DNA of 64,000 nucleotides. Origin: a virus. Where the stretch lies: positions 43,224-107,223 of the IMG/VR virus record IMGVR_UViG_3300036761_003567. One strand, given 5' to 3'. Below are positions 8,632-16,935 of the stretch, piece after piece. Numbering within the stretch: the first letter of the stretch is position 1; every line of letters starts with the position of its first letter. Under the pieces are notes generated by a model that was not told where the DNA came from, searched no databases, and worked only from the letters and a program-made list of their open reading frames with translations. The translations under genes were made by a program, and so were the position numbers.

Positions 8632-9794
8632 TGTGTCAGTACACGAAGCAGTCCTCTCGTCCGCTCATGGCTGCCTTCATGGACGACGGGAGTGATGCCG
8701 TCAGATCGTACCCCCTGCTTCTCTCTGGCGTCGGTCTCAGCTTGAAGACGGTCTGGGAGAGCGCAAAGGCCATCCTTGGAGAATTCAAAGGGAGTCCTCT
8801 TCCCGCCGTAACGATGAACGACTTCAAAACGGTCCTTGATTTCCTGGACCGCGAATGCAACCTACTGGCGCATCCGTTTAACGTCTGGGATTTTGGCATC
8901 CCGAAGCAGCCGAATTACGGCACGCTGTCCGCCGAGAGGGCAAGGGAGATCTGCGAGAAGCTCGTCCGCGGCGTTGCCAGCATCCAGCCCACCCCCTGGA
9001 TGAAGCTGCTTGGAAGAGCCACGCAAGTCTACCACATGCTCCAAAAGCGCGGTCTCATGAATGGCCATCTTCTTACCTATCCTCGGTATGTCCTCAACAC
9101 GGTCAGTGGCCGGTCGAAGACGCTGGGTTTCAACGTCCAGGGGACGGACGCATCCTATGACGTGAAGCACCCCGATGAAGAAAAATCCTATTTCATCCAT
9201 CTGGACTGGATCTCAGCAGACCTTAAGGCTGGCCAGATCCTGAGCGGGGACGAGCTCCTTGCTGAAGCCTTCAGGAAGTCCGATCCCTACACCGTCATGG
9301 CGAAGGGAGACCTGACCCGGGCAGATTGCAAGGGCATGATGATCCGTGCGCTCTATGAAATGGATCAAGATAGTCCAGCCCTTCAGTTCTGGCCAGACCT
9401 TCAAAAATGGGTCGCGGTCGAAAAAGCCAAGTTGGAAGACAGAGGCTGGACGGAGTCCGTTCTGGGTAGAAGGTTCAGAATGGCCACAGAAGGCGATCCT
9501 CTCCACAATATGAGGAGCGTATTTAACGCCTCGCTCCAGGGGACGGTAGTGCACGCCATGCACAACGCCCTCTGGCAGATTTACAAAGTGATGCCTGATT
9601 GTATCGTGGCGGAGATGCACGACTCGATTACTCTGGCAGCGAACAGGCATGCGATTAAGGAAGTTCTGAATGTCGGCGTCGAAGCCATGCTCCATCCGTT
9701 CAAGGACATACTAGATAGCAATCCGACGTTTCCGCTTCGGATTTACGTCGGCCGTCATTGGAAGAAGTGGAAGCTTTACAAGGAAATCCGATGA
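8610..9794 (+). CDS. polA: DNA polymerase, family A, without exonuclease domain
   Basis: 394 residues, only the polymerase half of the family; no 3'-5' or 5'-3' exonuclease domain is present. Motif A is HLDWISADLKAG near 197, with the catalytic Asp kept. The fingers helix reads RADCKGMMIRALYEM, with Arg and Lys spaced as expected. Motif C is EMHDSIT near 335, where the usual HDE is HDS: the metal-binding Asp remains and the Glu is Ser. A GTG at 8610 extends the frame; an ATG at 8631 overlapping the previous stop is an alternative start. The separate exonuclease at 11461 may supply the missing 5' nuclease. Confidence 0.88.
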   Translation: MSKHAFVMCQYTKQSSRPLMAAFMDDGSDAVRSYPLLLSGVGLSLKTVWESAKAILGEFKGSPLPAVTMNDFKTVLDFLDRECNLLAHPFNVWDFGIPKQPNYGTLSAERAREICEKLVRGVASIQPTPWMKLLGRATQVYHMLQKRGLMNGHLLTYPRYVLNTVSGRSKTLGFNVQGTDASYDVKHPDEEKSYFIHLDWISADLKAGQILSGDELLAEAFRKSDPYTVMAKGDLTRADCKGMMIRALYEMDQDSPALQFWPDLQKWVAVEKAKLEDRGWTESVLGRRFRMATEGDPLHNMRSVFNASLQGTVVHAMHNALWQIYKVMPDCIVAEMHDSITLAANRHAIKEVLNVGVEAMLHPFKDILDSNPTFPLRIYVGRHWKKWKLYKEIR

Positions 9795-10291
9795 CAGCCC
9801 CCAAGAACAAATGGTTTGCCGACAATATTCCTGAGGACGTTGCGAATATCGTCGTCCGCATCCACGTTAAGGTGCCAGGTGGCGGCACCATCTCTCGAGA
9901 CTTTAGGACTGATGTAGAAATAGACTACGACAATCTCGAAGAGCAGCTCGCAAGGACACCAAGCGCGTTTTCTTATTGGGCCGGAGTCATGAGCGAGCAG
10001 AAGATGGTGGTCGGCGTATTCGAGCGCAAGATAAAGAGACGCAGAGCCATAGTCGCAGAACAGATCCTTAATACAGCCAAGGCAGAAGGCGTTTCCCTGC
10101 GTGCCGCAGACATAAAGGAACTCATTGAGGCAGATGACATTCTGGAGAAGCTGGAAGCGGAGCTCCTGATCGCGCAGAGGTCCTCTGGCAAGCTTTACAA
10201 CATCGTAGAAGCGATAAAGATGAAGTCTGAACATTTGCGGTCATTGGCGGGCTTTAAGAGACAAGAACTCAGGGACGCCGGAAGCGTGTAG
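9791..10291 (+). CDS. UvsY-like recombination mediator (putative)
   Basis: 166 residues, coupled to the polymerase by ATGA. The helical C-terminal region with SYWAGVMSEQKMVV early and LRSLAGFKRQEL late follows the pattern of phage UvsY mediators, which load the recombinase on SSB-coated DNA. Its place between polymerase and gp32-like SSB, with RecA nearby, supports this. Overall similarity to T4 UvsY is weak, so the assignment is inferred. Confidence 0.55.
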   Translation: MTAPKNKWFADNIPEDVANIVVRIHVKVPGGGTISRDFRTDVEIDYDNLEEQLARTPSAFSYWAGVMSEQKMVVGVFERKIKRRRAIVAEQILNTAKAEGVSLRAADIKELIEADDILEKLEAELLIAQRSSGKLYNIVEAIKMKSEHLRSLAGFKRQELRDAGSV

Positions 10292-10294
10292 GCC

Positions 10295-10302
10295 GTATTT
10301 CA
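10295..10302 (+). promoter_or_regulatory. GTATTTCA box upstream of ssb
   Basis: It is followed by CGGAGAACC, then AGGAGG and the ATG at 10328. The same CGTATTTCACGGA string occurs on the minus strand at 31888, and shorter matches occur at 29529 and 44153, so it may be a shared promoter or leader signal. Confidence 0.4.
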
Positions 10303-10327
10303 CGGAGAACCATTAAAGGAGGAAGTC

Positions 10328-11404
10328 ATGACAGTGATCCGGGAGAACGAGGACATTGCGCGAATCCGCAAGCTGATGCAGGACAAGAAGGGCGGCGGCC
10401 AGAAGGATCCGAATGAGTTCCGGTTCCCCAAGGCCAAGGAAAACGAGACGCTCACTTACTACATCAAGTTTCTACCGCCCGTTCCGAGCATGGGCGACCT
10501 CTGGTTCTACATGAACGGCAGCCACTTCATCGACAACAAGCGGCTGGAATGCCCGCGCATCCACGACCAGGGAGCGGAATGCCCGCTCTGTCAGTTCGGC
10601 TTCCAGCTGATGGACGGGATGGACAAGGAGCAGAAGAGCAAGATTGCCAAGACATACCTCGCCAGGAGCTACTACGGCGTCAACATCTACTTTCCACAGT
10701 CCACCAACGTGCAGGAAGATCTCCGCGGCAAGGTCTTCTGGGCCAACATCCCGAAGACGCTCTACGACAAATGCGAGGAATGCATCCTGCGGGACGACGC
10801 AGGAAGCGAGGATGATCCCGCGCCGTTCGGCCTGTTCTACAGCGAAAAGGCCGGATACGTCATGAAGGTCGTCATCAAGAGCAAGGGCGGCTACAACAAC
10901 TACGAAGAGTCCAAGTTCCTGGTCACGACCAAGGGGCCTCTGTCCAAGGACGAGGCCAAAGTCAAGGAGATCCTGTCCAGGCGGCATGATGTGCCTACGA
11001 AATTCGTTGCACGCGATCTGGCGGCGCTCCAGGCGAAGGTGGACCAGATCCTGAAGAAACCGTCGACCGTCACGGCGGGAGACGATGCCGGCTTCCACGA
11101 GGATCACACGGAAGAACAGCCCGTGGCAGCCAAGTCTGCGCCGGCCGCAAAGCCCGCGGCAGCCAAACCTGCCCCAGCAGCAGCCAAGTCTGCGCCGGCC
11201 GCAAAGCCCGCGGCAGTCAAACCTGCTCCTCCTGCGGAGGAATTCCAGGACGAGGTTACGGAGGAAGCTCCTGCCAAGCCATCGGCTAAGACAGCGGCCG
11301 CAAAAGCTGCGCCTGCGCCGGAGCCCGAGGAGTCTCCGGCAGATGGTGGGCCCATCGCGGACGCGGAAATCGACAGCCTACTGAAGGAAATCAAGGACGA
11401 GTAG
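10328..11404 (+). CDS. single-stranded DNA-binding protein, T4 gp32-like
   Basis: 358 residues. The core has KENETLTYYIKFLPP and a His-Cys3 zinc site (HFIDNKRLECPRIHDQGAEC then PLC), as in T4 gp32. After about residue 255 there is an Ala/Pro/Lys linker containing a 47-bp direct repeat, then an acidic tail ending IDSLLKEIKDE that in gp32 recruits partner proteins. It coats single-stranded DNA during replication and recombination. A strong AGGAGG suggests high expression, and a terminator follows directly. Confidence 0.88.
   Translation: MTVIRENEDIARIRKLMQDKKGGGQKDPNEFRFPKAKENETLTYYIKFLPPVPSMGDLWFYMNGSHFIDNKRLECPRIHDQGAECPLCQFGFQLMDGMDKEQKSKIAKTYLARSYYGVNIYFPQSTNVQEDLRGKVFWANIPKTLYDKCEECILRDDAGSEDDPAPFGLFYSEKAGYVMKVVIKSKGGYNNYEESKFLVTTKGPLSKDEAKVKEILSRRHDVPTKFVARDLAALQAKVDQILKKPSTVTAGDDAGFHEDHTEEQPVAAKSAPAAKPAAAKPAPAAAKSAPAAKPAAVKPAPPAEEFQDEVTEEAPAKPSAKTAAAKAAPAPEPEESPADGGPIADAEIDSLLKEIKDE
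11126..11226 (+). repeat. 47-bp direct repeat in the SSB linker
   Basis: Copies at 11126-11172 and 11180-11226 differ at one base and have a 54-bp period. They encode AAKSAPAAKPAA-type linker, so copy number could change linker length without touching the core. Confidence 0.9.
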
Positions 11405-11432
11405 CCGGTTCTGCTAAAGCGTAATCGGAGGC

Positions 11433-11460
11433 GGGCGCGGGACACCGCGCCCGTTTCTTT
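11433..11460 (+). terminator. intrinsic terminator after ssb
   Basis: GGGCGCGG (11433-11440), loop GACA, CCGCGCCC (11445-11452), then GTTTCTTT. It ends exactly where the next ATG begins, so the exonuclease has no separate leader and must come from read-through or translation within the terminator. Confidence 0.8.
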
Positions 11461-12312
11461 ATGAAGCACCTCCTGGTAGACGGCCGCAACTCGATCTACC
11501 GCGCCATGTTCGCGGGAATGGCGGACCCTGCCTTCCGAAAGTCCGGGTTCCACACCATCATCATCTTCGTTCGGTTCCTCCACCACTACCTCCGCACGTT
11601 CAGGCCATCAGAGATCCACGTATTCTGGGATGACAAGCCAGAAAACCTCTGGCGCCGGAAATTCTTCCCGGCTTACAAGGCACAAAGAAAGGCGGAGCGC
11701 GACAAGAGGAACGCCTTTGACGTCGATAAAGTCATGGCAGATTGCGTCAATGTTGCCATGGCGATCATACCGGAAATGGGCATCCGGATGTACTTCCGTG
11801 AGACACAGGAAGCGGACGACCTAATTTACGCGTTCATTCAGACCCTGCAGGACAAGGAGTCCGCGACGATAGTCTCCAGCGATAGCGATTTCGTACAGCT
11901 CGAGAAGGGAAATGTTCATGTCTTCAATCCGATGCACACTGGACACCGGAAGGAATATAGATATCCTCTCTTAATGAAGTGCATGATGGGCGACAAGGCC
12001 GACAACATTCCCGGCTATGTCGGCATAGGTCCCAAGAGGGCTGCGAAGCTCTGTGAGAATGATGGTGAAATGAAGGCCTTCCTGAAGACCAGGGGCATCA
12101 AGACGCTCGTCGATAATAGGTTCCTCATCGATATGTCGAAGTGCCCGTTCGTTGAGGACAATGTCAAGTACGTCAAGGCTATAAGATCCTCACGCCCTGT
12201 CTTCAACGGGCCTGCCATAGAGACGGCAGCAATGCGGCTCAAGATCCGGGGTCTCATAGGGGAATTCCATAGATTCGTCCTCCCATTCAAAAATCTAACC
12301 AGGATAAGTTAA
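11461..12312 (+). CDS. 5'-3' exonuclease / flap endonuclease
   Basis: 283 residues of the PolI-type 5' nuclease family. Metal-binding acids are visible in LLVDGRN at the start, VFWDDKP, QEADDLIY, SSDSDFVQ and GDKADNIPGYVGIGPKRA, the last being the helix-hairpin-helix region. It would remove RNA primers and 5' flaps, complementing the polymerase at 8610. The ATG lies immediately after the U-rich end of a terminator and no Shine-Dalgarno is seen beyond the GC stem, so expression may be limited. Confidence 0.92.
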   Translation: MKHLLVDGRNSIYRAMFAGMADPAFRKSGFHTIIIFVRFLHHYLRTFRPSEIHVFWDDKPENLWRRKFFPAYKAQRKAERDKRNAFDVDKVMADCVNVAMAIIPEMGIRMYFRETQEADDLIYAFIQTLQDKESATIVSSDSDFVQLEKGNVHVFNPMHTGHRKEYRYPLLMKCMMGDKADNIPGYVGIGPKRAAKLCENDGEMKAFLKTRGIKTLVDNRFLIDMSKCPFVEDNVKYVKAIRSSRPVFNGPAIETAAMRLKIRGLIGEFHRFVLPFKNLTRIS

Positions 12313-12323
12313 AGGAGAAAAAG

Positions 12324-12569
12324 ATGGCAAGCGTACACGTCGCCTCCACGATTATAAAGCCGATCGACGCCACGGGAAGCGTCGTAGACAAGAACAACAC
12401 GACTATCAGCGTCATGACCAAGAGCAGCTCGGAGATCCGCGTCGACGTAGCTGGATTCCCGACTATCGAAGCGTATCTCGCGGCTGAGTATGCCAGCGGG
12501 TTCAGACTCATACACATGGATCAGACCTATATCATCACGGATGATACGCTAATCGGCAGCAATCCATAA
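12324..12569 (+). CDS. hypothetical protein
   Basis: 81 residues, beta-rich, with AAAGGAG 8 nt before the ATG. No domain recognised. It ends before a pair of hairpins that probably stop transcription. Confidence 0.65.
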   Translation: MASVHVASTIIKPIDATGSVVDKNNTTISVMTKSSSEIRVDVAGFPTIEAYLAAEYASGFRLIHMDQTYIITDDTLIGSNP

Positions 12570-12571
12570 CG

Positions 12572-12627
12572 AGCCAGCTCCCACTGGCTTGACCTAGCTG
12601 GCCCGCAGGTTCGTGCTTGCGGGCCAG
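12572..12627 (+). terminator. two tandem hairpins
   Basis: AGCCAG/CTGGCT (12572-12577 with 12584-12589) is followed by a perfect 10-bp stem CTGGCCCGCA/TGCGGGCCAG (12598-12607 with 12618-12627). There is no T-tract, so the hairpins may be RNA stabilisers or a factor-dependent stop rather than a classic terminator. A GTATATAAG box follows at 12632. Confidence 0.5.
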
Positions 12628-12631
12628 CAGC

Positions 12632-12640
12632 GTATATAAG
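12632..12640 (+). promoter_or_regulatory. GTATATAAG box
   Basis: It lies between the hairpin pair and the ATG at 12653, resembles the GTATTTHA boxes elsewhere and also approaches the TATAAATA of T4-type late promoters. Candidate promoter for the 12653 operon. Confidence 0.3.
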
Positions 12641-12652
12641 TCAGGGTGAACA

Positions 12653-13222
12653 ATGGGTAATTCGTGGAAAGTCGCTGAGCGAAAAGTAGCCCGTCTCCTG
12701 GGTAAGTGGGCTTGTGGAAATGAAGATGCCCTCCGCCGGATGCCCCTCCAGGGGCGCATGATGGAAGAGTATCTCGGCGACATTATAGTAAACGAGGCGG
12801 CTCCGGAAGATGTCCGAAAGAAAGGCGCCGCCTTCCTCAGCAAGTTCATGATCGACGTCAAGAAGAGGATAACCAAGCAGAGCGCTACGGGATGGCATTT
12901 CGAGCAGTTTCTGACCAGTCCGAAGCACCAAATATTTGCCTGGTGGCGAAAACTCGAGGGAGCGGCAGAGAAGTACCAGAAAATGCCACTTCTGATCATT
13001 ACCAAAGGGGACAGAAACTGGTTTATATTGGTAGATGAAAAATTGTATGGTAGGGTCAAAGTCAGAAGGCAGGGTCTAATGCCGAATTCCATCACTATTA
13101 AGTGCCTGGAAGCAAAGACACTTATGGCAATGAATCTCTTTGACTTCCTGAAGATACCCGTGGAGGCCATATGGCCTGTGGAGCCTGCGGCAAGCGCCGA
13201 GAGCAGCAAGGCGCAAGCGTAG
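12653..13222 (+). CDS. putative PD-(D/E)XK nuclease
   Basis: 189 residues. An early helix with conserved basic residues (WKVAERKVARLLGKW) precedes GDIIV and FMIDVKKR, which fit the D...(D/E)xK active site of restriction-like or Holliday-junction nucleases. Then comes HFEQFL...IFAWWRKL and a strand MPLLIITKGDRNWFIL, also typical of that fold. A role in phage DNA processing or junction resolution would suit the neighbouring replication genes; the assignment rests on motif reading only. Confidence 0.5.
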   Translation: MGNSWKVAERKVARLLGKWACGNEDALRRMPLQGRMMEEYLGDIIVNEAAPEDVRKKGAAFLSKFMIDVKKRITKQSATGWHFEQFLTSPKHQIFAWWRKLEGAAEKYQKMPLLIITKGDRNWFILVDEKLYGRVKVRRQGLMPNSITIKCLEAKTLMAMNLFDFLKIPVEAIWPVEPAASAESSKAQA

Positions 13223-13395
13223 CCCCAAAGGGCTCACATATTGCCATAGGTCGCCCTGTCATTAGCGTCGGCGTTGCCGAACGCTGCCCCAGGTGCGGCT
13301 GGCCTATGAGACGGGTACATAAGTTCGACAGGGAGAAGAGACAGCCGACGCTCGCCCTGGTATGTATCAACAACCACTGTAGGTTCTCTCAGTGA
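13171..13395 (+). CDS. zinc-ribbon protein
   Basis: 74 residues with CGACGKR at the start, CPRCGWPM in the middle and CINNHC near the end. It overlaps the preceding gene by 52 nt in another frame and the next start by 4 nt. Function unknown. Confidence 0.6.
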   Translation: MACGACGKRREQQGASVAPKGSHIAIGRPVISVGVAERCPRCGWPMRRVHKFDREKRQPTLALVCINNHCRFSQ

Positions 13396-13817
13396 CGCAA
13401 CTATGCCAATCTCTCCTACTCTGGCTCATGGCCGCCCTGGCCGTCGAGGCCGTCACTGAGATTGTCGTATCATCCAGCCTATTCTTCGGCCTCCGTACCG
13501 GCATTTCGCGTCTTCCAGGCCGGATCGGGGCGTTCTTCGGCGAGCTCGTTTCCTGCGGCTACTGCTTTTCCGTTTGGGCAAGCGCAGCCGTGGCATGGGC
13601 CCTTCCGGGGGCCCTCTTCCCCGGCGAGTATGGCTGGGTTGCCGATATTGCCTTGCGCACGTTCGCACTTCACAGGGTATCTAACTTCATGCACGGCAAG
13701 ATAAAGATGGCGTGTGACCGGCCACCCCAGGAGCATGTCCTGACGCTGTTCATCCGGGAGAAAGACGATGACCAAGGAACTGAAACTGGAACCAGTAATA
13801 GTCAAGAGCCAAGCTGA
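13392..13817 (+). CDS. DUF1360-like membrane protein
   Basis: 141 residues from a GTG overlapping the previous stop. Two hydrophobic segments flank a CGYCFSVWASAAVAWAL motif typical of the DUF1360 family of small membrane proteins found in phages. The C-terminus is charged and disordered. Overlaps the next gene by 50 nt. Family role is not established. Confidence 0.6.
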   Translation: MTQLCQSLLLWLMAALAVEAVTEIVVSSSLFFGLRTGISRLPGRIGAFFGELVSCGYCFSVWASAAVAWALPGALFPGEYGWVADIALRTFALHRVSNFMHGKIKMACDRPPQEHVLTLFIREKDDDQGTETGTSNSQEPS

Positions 13818-14082
13818 CATCGTCCAGGCCCTCAAGCCTTTCATGGACGACAAGCATCAGCTCCGGGCTTCACTCCTGGAAGGCTTTGAGCTGGTCAAAA
13901 AGCGAAAGCTGTTCAACGAGAAGACGGATTCCGGTCTGGACGTGGACCAGATGCACTTCTGGGTCGATGATCTTATCAAGCAGCGGATGGGTGGCAAGCG
14001 CAAGGACATGGTCGTCGTCTGGGAGTTGCCAGAAGGGAAGTTCCAGTTCGAACCTCTAACAAAGAAGCTTTCCGATGCCTGA
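13768..14082 (+). CDS. hypothetical protein
   Basis: 104 residues, mixed charge, no recognised fold. GGGAGAAAG precedes the ATG. It overlaps both neighbours, so it belongs to the run 12653-15008. Confidence 0.6.
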   Translation: MTKELKLEPVIVKSQADIVQALKPFMDDKHQLRASLLEGFELVKKRKLFNEKTDSGLDVDQMHFWVDDLIKQRMGGKRKDMVVVWELPEGKFQFEPLTKKLSDA

Positions 14083-14383
14083 TCAATCAGTGATGGTGGA
14101 CCTCGCCCATTATGCCGCCATAAGCACTTGGCAGCCTAAGATGGGCGACATCGTAATCTGGCACGGCTGGTTTACGCACTGGTATGGCGTCGTGAACCAG
14201 GTCCAGGCCAGTGGGCACGTTTCCGTTATCCGCGGCGGCCTTCCGCTCCTCCTGTTCACGATGGATCAGGATTCCATGCAGAGGAAGACGAAGCTGGTTC
14301 ACATCACGAAGATCAGGGCGTCCCGAGGCGGAGAATGGGCGGCTATTCAGACGGCCAACAATCAGATAACCTGGTTCGTATGA
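14075..14383 (+). CDS. hypothetical protein
   Basis: 102 residues, beta-rich with several Trp (IVIWHGWFTHWYGVV). It overlaps the previous gene by 8 nt and the next start by ATGA. No family recognised. Confidence 0.6.
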   Translation: MPDQSVMVDLAHYAAISTWQPKMGDIVIWHGWFTHWYGVVNQVQASGHVSVIRGGLPLLLFTMDQDSMQRKTKLVHITKIRASRGGEWAAIQTANNQITWFV

Positions 14384-14904
14384 CGCCAACCATCCTCCCC
14401 TATGTCCCGCTCCTCGAGCTGAAGGATGTCAAGCCAATTCTCGGGCGCCTTTGTTACTTCATAGAACCCTACAAGCTGGAAGGCGTCGCTGTAGTCATCT
14501 ATCTGTCCAAAGGGCTCTTTCACGTAAAAGCCAGCAAGTGGAGTGGAATGACGGTCTCTGCTGACCTGGACGTTACGAAGATCAAGAAAGGAACGCTGGA
14601 AGCAGATATTCTGGCGAGGTGGATACCGCACATCATCAAGATTATGAAGTATGCGAAGATCATCCAGGCAGAGTACTATTTCAGTGGGATGATGCTCGTG
14701 GACGTAAGGCTATCCGTGGACAAGTTCATCGGACCCGGCATGCTCCGGGACCTCTTTGCCAAGACCATTTCCACCCAGAAGATCTTGAAGGTCGCGGCTG
14801 CGACGGAAGAGGAAATGAAGGGCATAGCCGCGATTCTGAAGCCCTCTGTATACAAAACTATAGTAGCCGGAGATGATATGGTCCCCCTTTACTGCAAGAT
14901 ATGA
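14380..14904 (+). CDS. hypothetical protein
   Basis: 174 residues from the ATG that overlaps the previous stop; an earlier in-frame ATG at 14335 lies inside the upstream gene and is less likely. No recognised domain. Confidence 0.6.
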   Translation: MTPTILPYVPLLELKDVKPILGRLCYFIEPYKLEGVAVVIYLSKGLFHVKASKWSGMTVSADLDVTKIKKGTLEADILARWIPHIIKIMKYAKIIQAEYYFSGMMLVDVRLSVDKFIGPGMLRDLFAKTISTQKILKVAAATEEEMKGIAAILKPSVYKTIVAGDDMVPLYCKI

Positions 14905-15008
14905 AACTCAAGAGACTTCACTCCAACATCGCGGGCGTAACCCTCGTGAGGCCGCTTCCGATGTTCCTAGAAGCGAAGCGAAAGCGAAAGGCGCGCCGCA
15001 ACAAGTAG
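14901..15008 (+). CDS. very small basic protein
   Basis: 35 residues starting at the ATG that overlaps the preceding stop codon (ATATGA). It ends EAKRKRKARRNK and is strongly basic, as expected for a nucleic-acid-binding or ribosome-associated peptide. No homologue recognised. Confidence 0.45.
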   Translation: MKLKRLHSNIAGVTLVRPLPMFLEAKRKRKARRNK

Positions 15009-15015
15009 ATATGTC

Positions 15016-16935
15016 ATGCCCCTCATCGAATTTGTCAATCCGAACCAGCATAGCGTACACTTGATGGGTCCGGACAAGAAGGTCATCGTCGTAGGCGGCA
15101 AGCAGAAGGTCGTCCTCCAGGATTGGTTTTCCAGGTATGCGCCCAACTTCATCCGACCGGTCCGCGGAGTAGAAAGGGATTCCATCTCCGTAATCAATCC
15201 CAATACGCGTCCGCAAGTCCAAGTCGCACGTGCCACCCGACCCAAGATCCCCACTGGCATAAAAGGAATTCGAGTAGAATATGCGAATCGTGCGATCAAG
15301 GTATTGAATGAGCGGCATGGCCATCCGCGCCAGCCAGTAAACATTAGGAACCATGGTCCTATCGTCGGAAAGACGACCTTTCACGGGGAGGTCGCGACAA
15401 AGTATTTCCAGATGATCATTCCGTCTTTCAGAATTTGCCTTTCCAACGACATTGGCGTCGGCATCTTAAGTTACAACAGGCTCGGATCCATCCAGCGACT
15501 TCTGGCGTCTATTGCGGCTCACACGAACCTCCAGAGAACAACCGTCTTCGTCAGCGATGAGTCATCCCAGCCGGAAGTGAAGCAATGGCTGCGGACCGTC
15601 GACTGGATCGTCCTTTTGGACAATCAGGAACGTCTTGGGGTTGCAGGGAATACAAATCGCCTCATCCAATGCCTAGATAGGTTCAGACATAAGGTCATCC
15701 TCAATGACGACGTCGAGATCCTGGCCAATGGTTGGGAGCAGTTTTATCCGGTGGCTACGGCCGAATCCGGGATCCATCATTTCTGCTTCAGACAGCTTGG
15801 CGTCTATGGCGCAGCAAAGACTGGCGTCGTAGAAACCAGAATCAAGGGCAGGCTCATCAAGTCGGTCCATGATAAGCCGCAGGGCGCCGTGATAGCCTAC
15901 GACGATGCCGCGGCCAGGGCCGTCGGCTTCATGGACGAGTCTATGGGGCTCTATGGAATGGAGCACGTCGACTGGTCCAATCGCATATCCCTTTCCGGCA
16001 TCCAGCCGCGAGGGTTCCACGACGTGGAGGGCTCGGAGCAGTTCTTCAAGCTCCATAATGAGTCTTCCGCCGTCGAGGGCAGGGTTCAGCTGCTGCTCAA
16101 GGCGCGAGAGCTCTGGGAAAGCGTAAAGACAAATCCTGCTCGAATTCACGTCCAGCGCACGCCGCGTTCAGACGTACCGAGCGTAAGCTGCGTCATTCCC
16201 TGCCGCGGTTTGGAAAGACAGAAGTCTGTCGATGCGGTCATCGCCTGTATCAAGGGCCAGAACTTCCCCGCCGTAGAGATCCTGGTCGTCGAGCAGGACG
16301 AGACGGAGAAGATCCGCCTGAGCCAGTTCGCTCGGAAGTTATTCATCAGGGCACCACGCGAACAGCCTTTCTGCAAGGCAGTCGCCTTCAACAAAGGCGT
16401 AGCAGAGACGAAGCATCTACAGCTGGTCCTGCAGGACGGGGACATTATCTTCCATAGGGATTATCTTAGAAAGCTCATGGGCGTGCTGAAAGGGCAGCAA
16501 GGAGCCCACATCGGCAAGGAAGTTATCTACATGGACAGCGCTAGCACGAGTGAGATTATTTCCCAATTCAGAATCAGCGAGAGCCTGAAGTCGAGCCAGG
16601 TCGTCGGTTATTTCGAGGGAGGCTCTCTGGCCTGCACAAAGCAGGCGTACTTCGCCTGCGGCGGGTTCCTAGAGGAGTTCATCGGCTACGGATGTGAAGA
16701 CTGCGACTTTTTCAATAGGCTCAAGAACCTCGGAAAGTTCTTCGACGTGCGGACGGAGGCCTTCATCCATCTAGATCATGGTCGCCCGCCGGGATGGAAG
16801 GAAATTCACGCGAAGAATAAGAAGCTCTTCGCCAATCTCAAGGTCGGGCATGACATGACCCAATTGTCGGGATATTGTCGCGGAAAGCTGCGTACTGCCG
16901 GGTACGGCCCCCTCATGGATAGCCTGGGCATTTAG
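15016..16935 (+). CDS. two-domain glycosyltransferase (GT2-like twice)
   Basis: 639 residues. The first 50 or so form a separate small domain. A first GT-A domain begins at VGILSYNRLGSIQRLLASI and has an acidic NDDVEIL segment in the place of the DxD metal site. A second begins at SCVIPCRGLERQKSVDAV, with VEQDET and LQDGDIIF as its sugar-nucleotide and metal motifs. Together they could transfer two different sugars to DNA, virion protein or host surface. A second glycosyltransferase follows after an inserted antisense HNH gene. Confidence 0.8.
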   Translation: MPLIEFVNPNQHSVHLMGPDKKVIVVGGKQKVVLQDWFSRYAPNFIRPVRGVERDSISVINPNTRPQVQVARATRPKIPTGIKGIRVEYANRAIKVLNERHGHPRQPVNIRNHGPIVGKTTFHGEVATKYFQMIIPSFRICLSNDIGVGILSYNRLGSIQRLLASIAAHTNLQRTTVFVSDESSQPEVKQWLRTVDWIVLLDNQERLGVAGNTNRLIQCLDRFRHKVILNDDVEILANGWEQFYPVATAESGIHHFCFRQLGVYGAAKTGVVETRIKGRLIKSVHDKPQGAVIAYDDAAARAVGFMDESMGLYGMEHVDWSNRISLSGIQPRGFHDVEGSEQFFKLHNESSAVEGRVQLLLKARELWESVKTNPARIHVQRTPRSDVPSVSCVIPCRGLERQKSVDAVIACIKGQNFPAVEILVVEQDETEKIRLSQFARKLFIRAPREQPFCKAVAFNKGVAETKHLQLVLQDGDIIFHRDYLRKLMGVLKGQQGAHIGKEVIYMDSASTSEIISQFRISESLKSSQVVGYFEGGSLACTKQAYFACGGFLEEFIGYGCEDCDFFNRLKNLGKFFDVRTEAFIHLDHGRPPGWKEIHAKNKKLFANLKVGHDMTQLSGYCRGKLRTAGYGPLMDSLGI

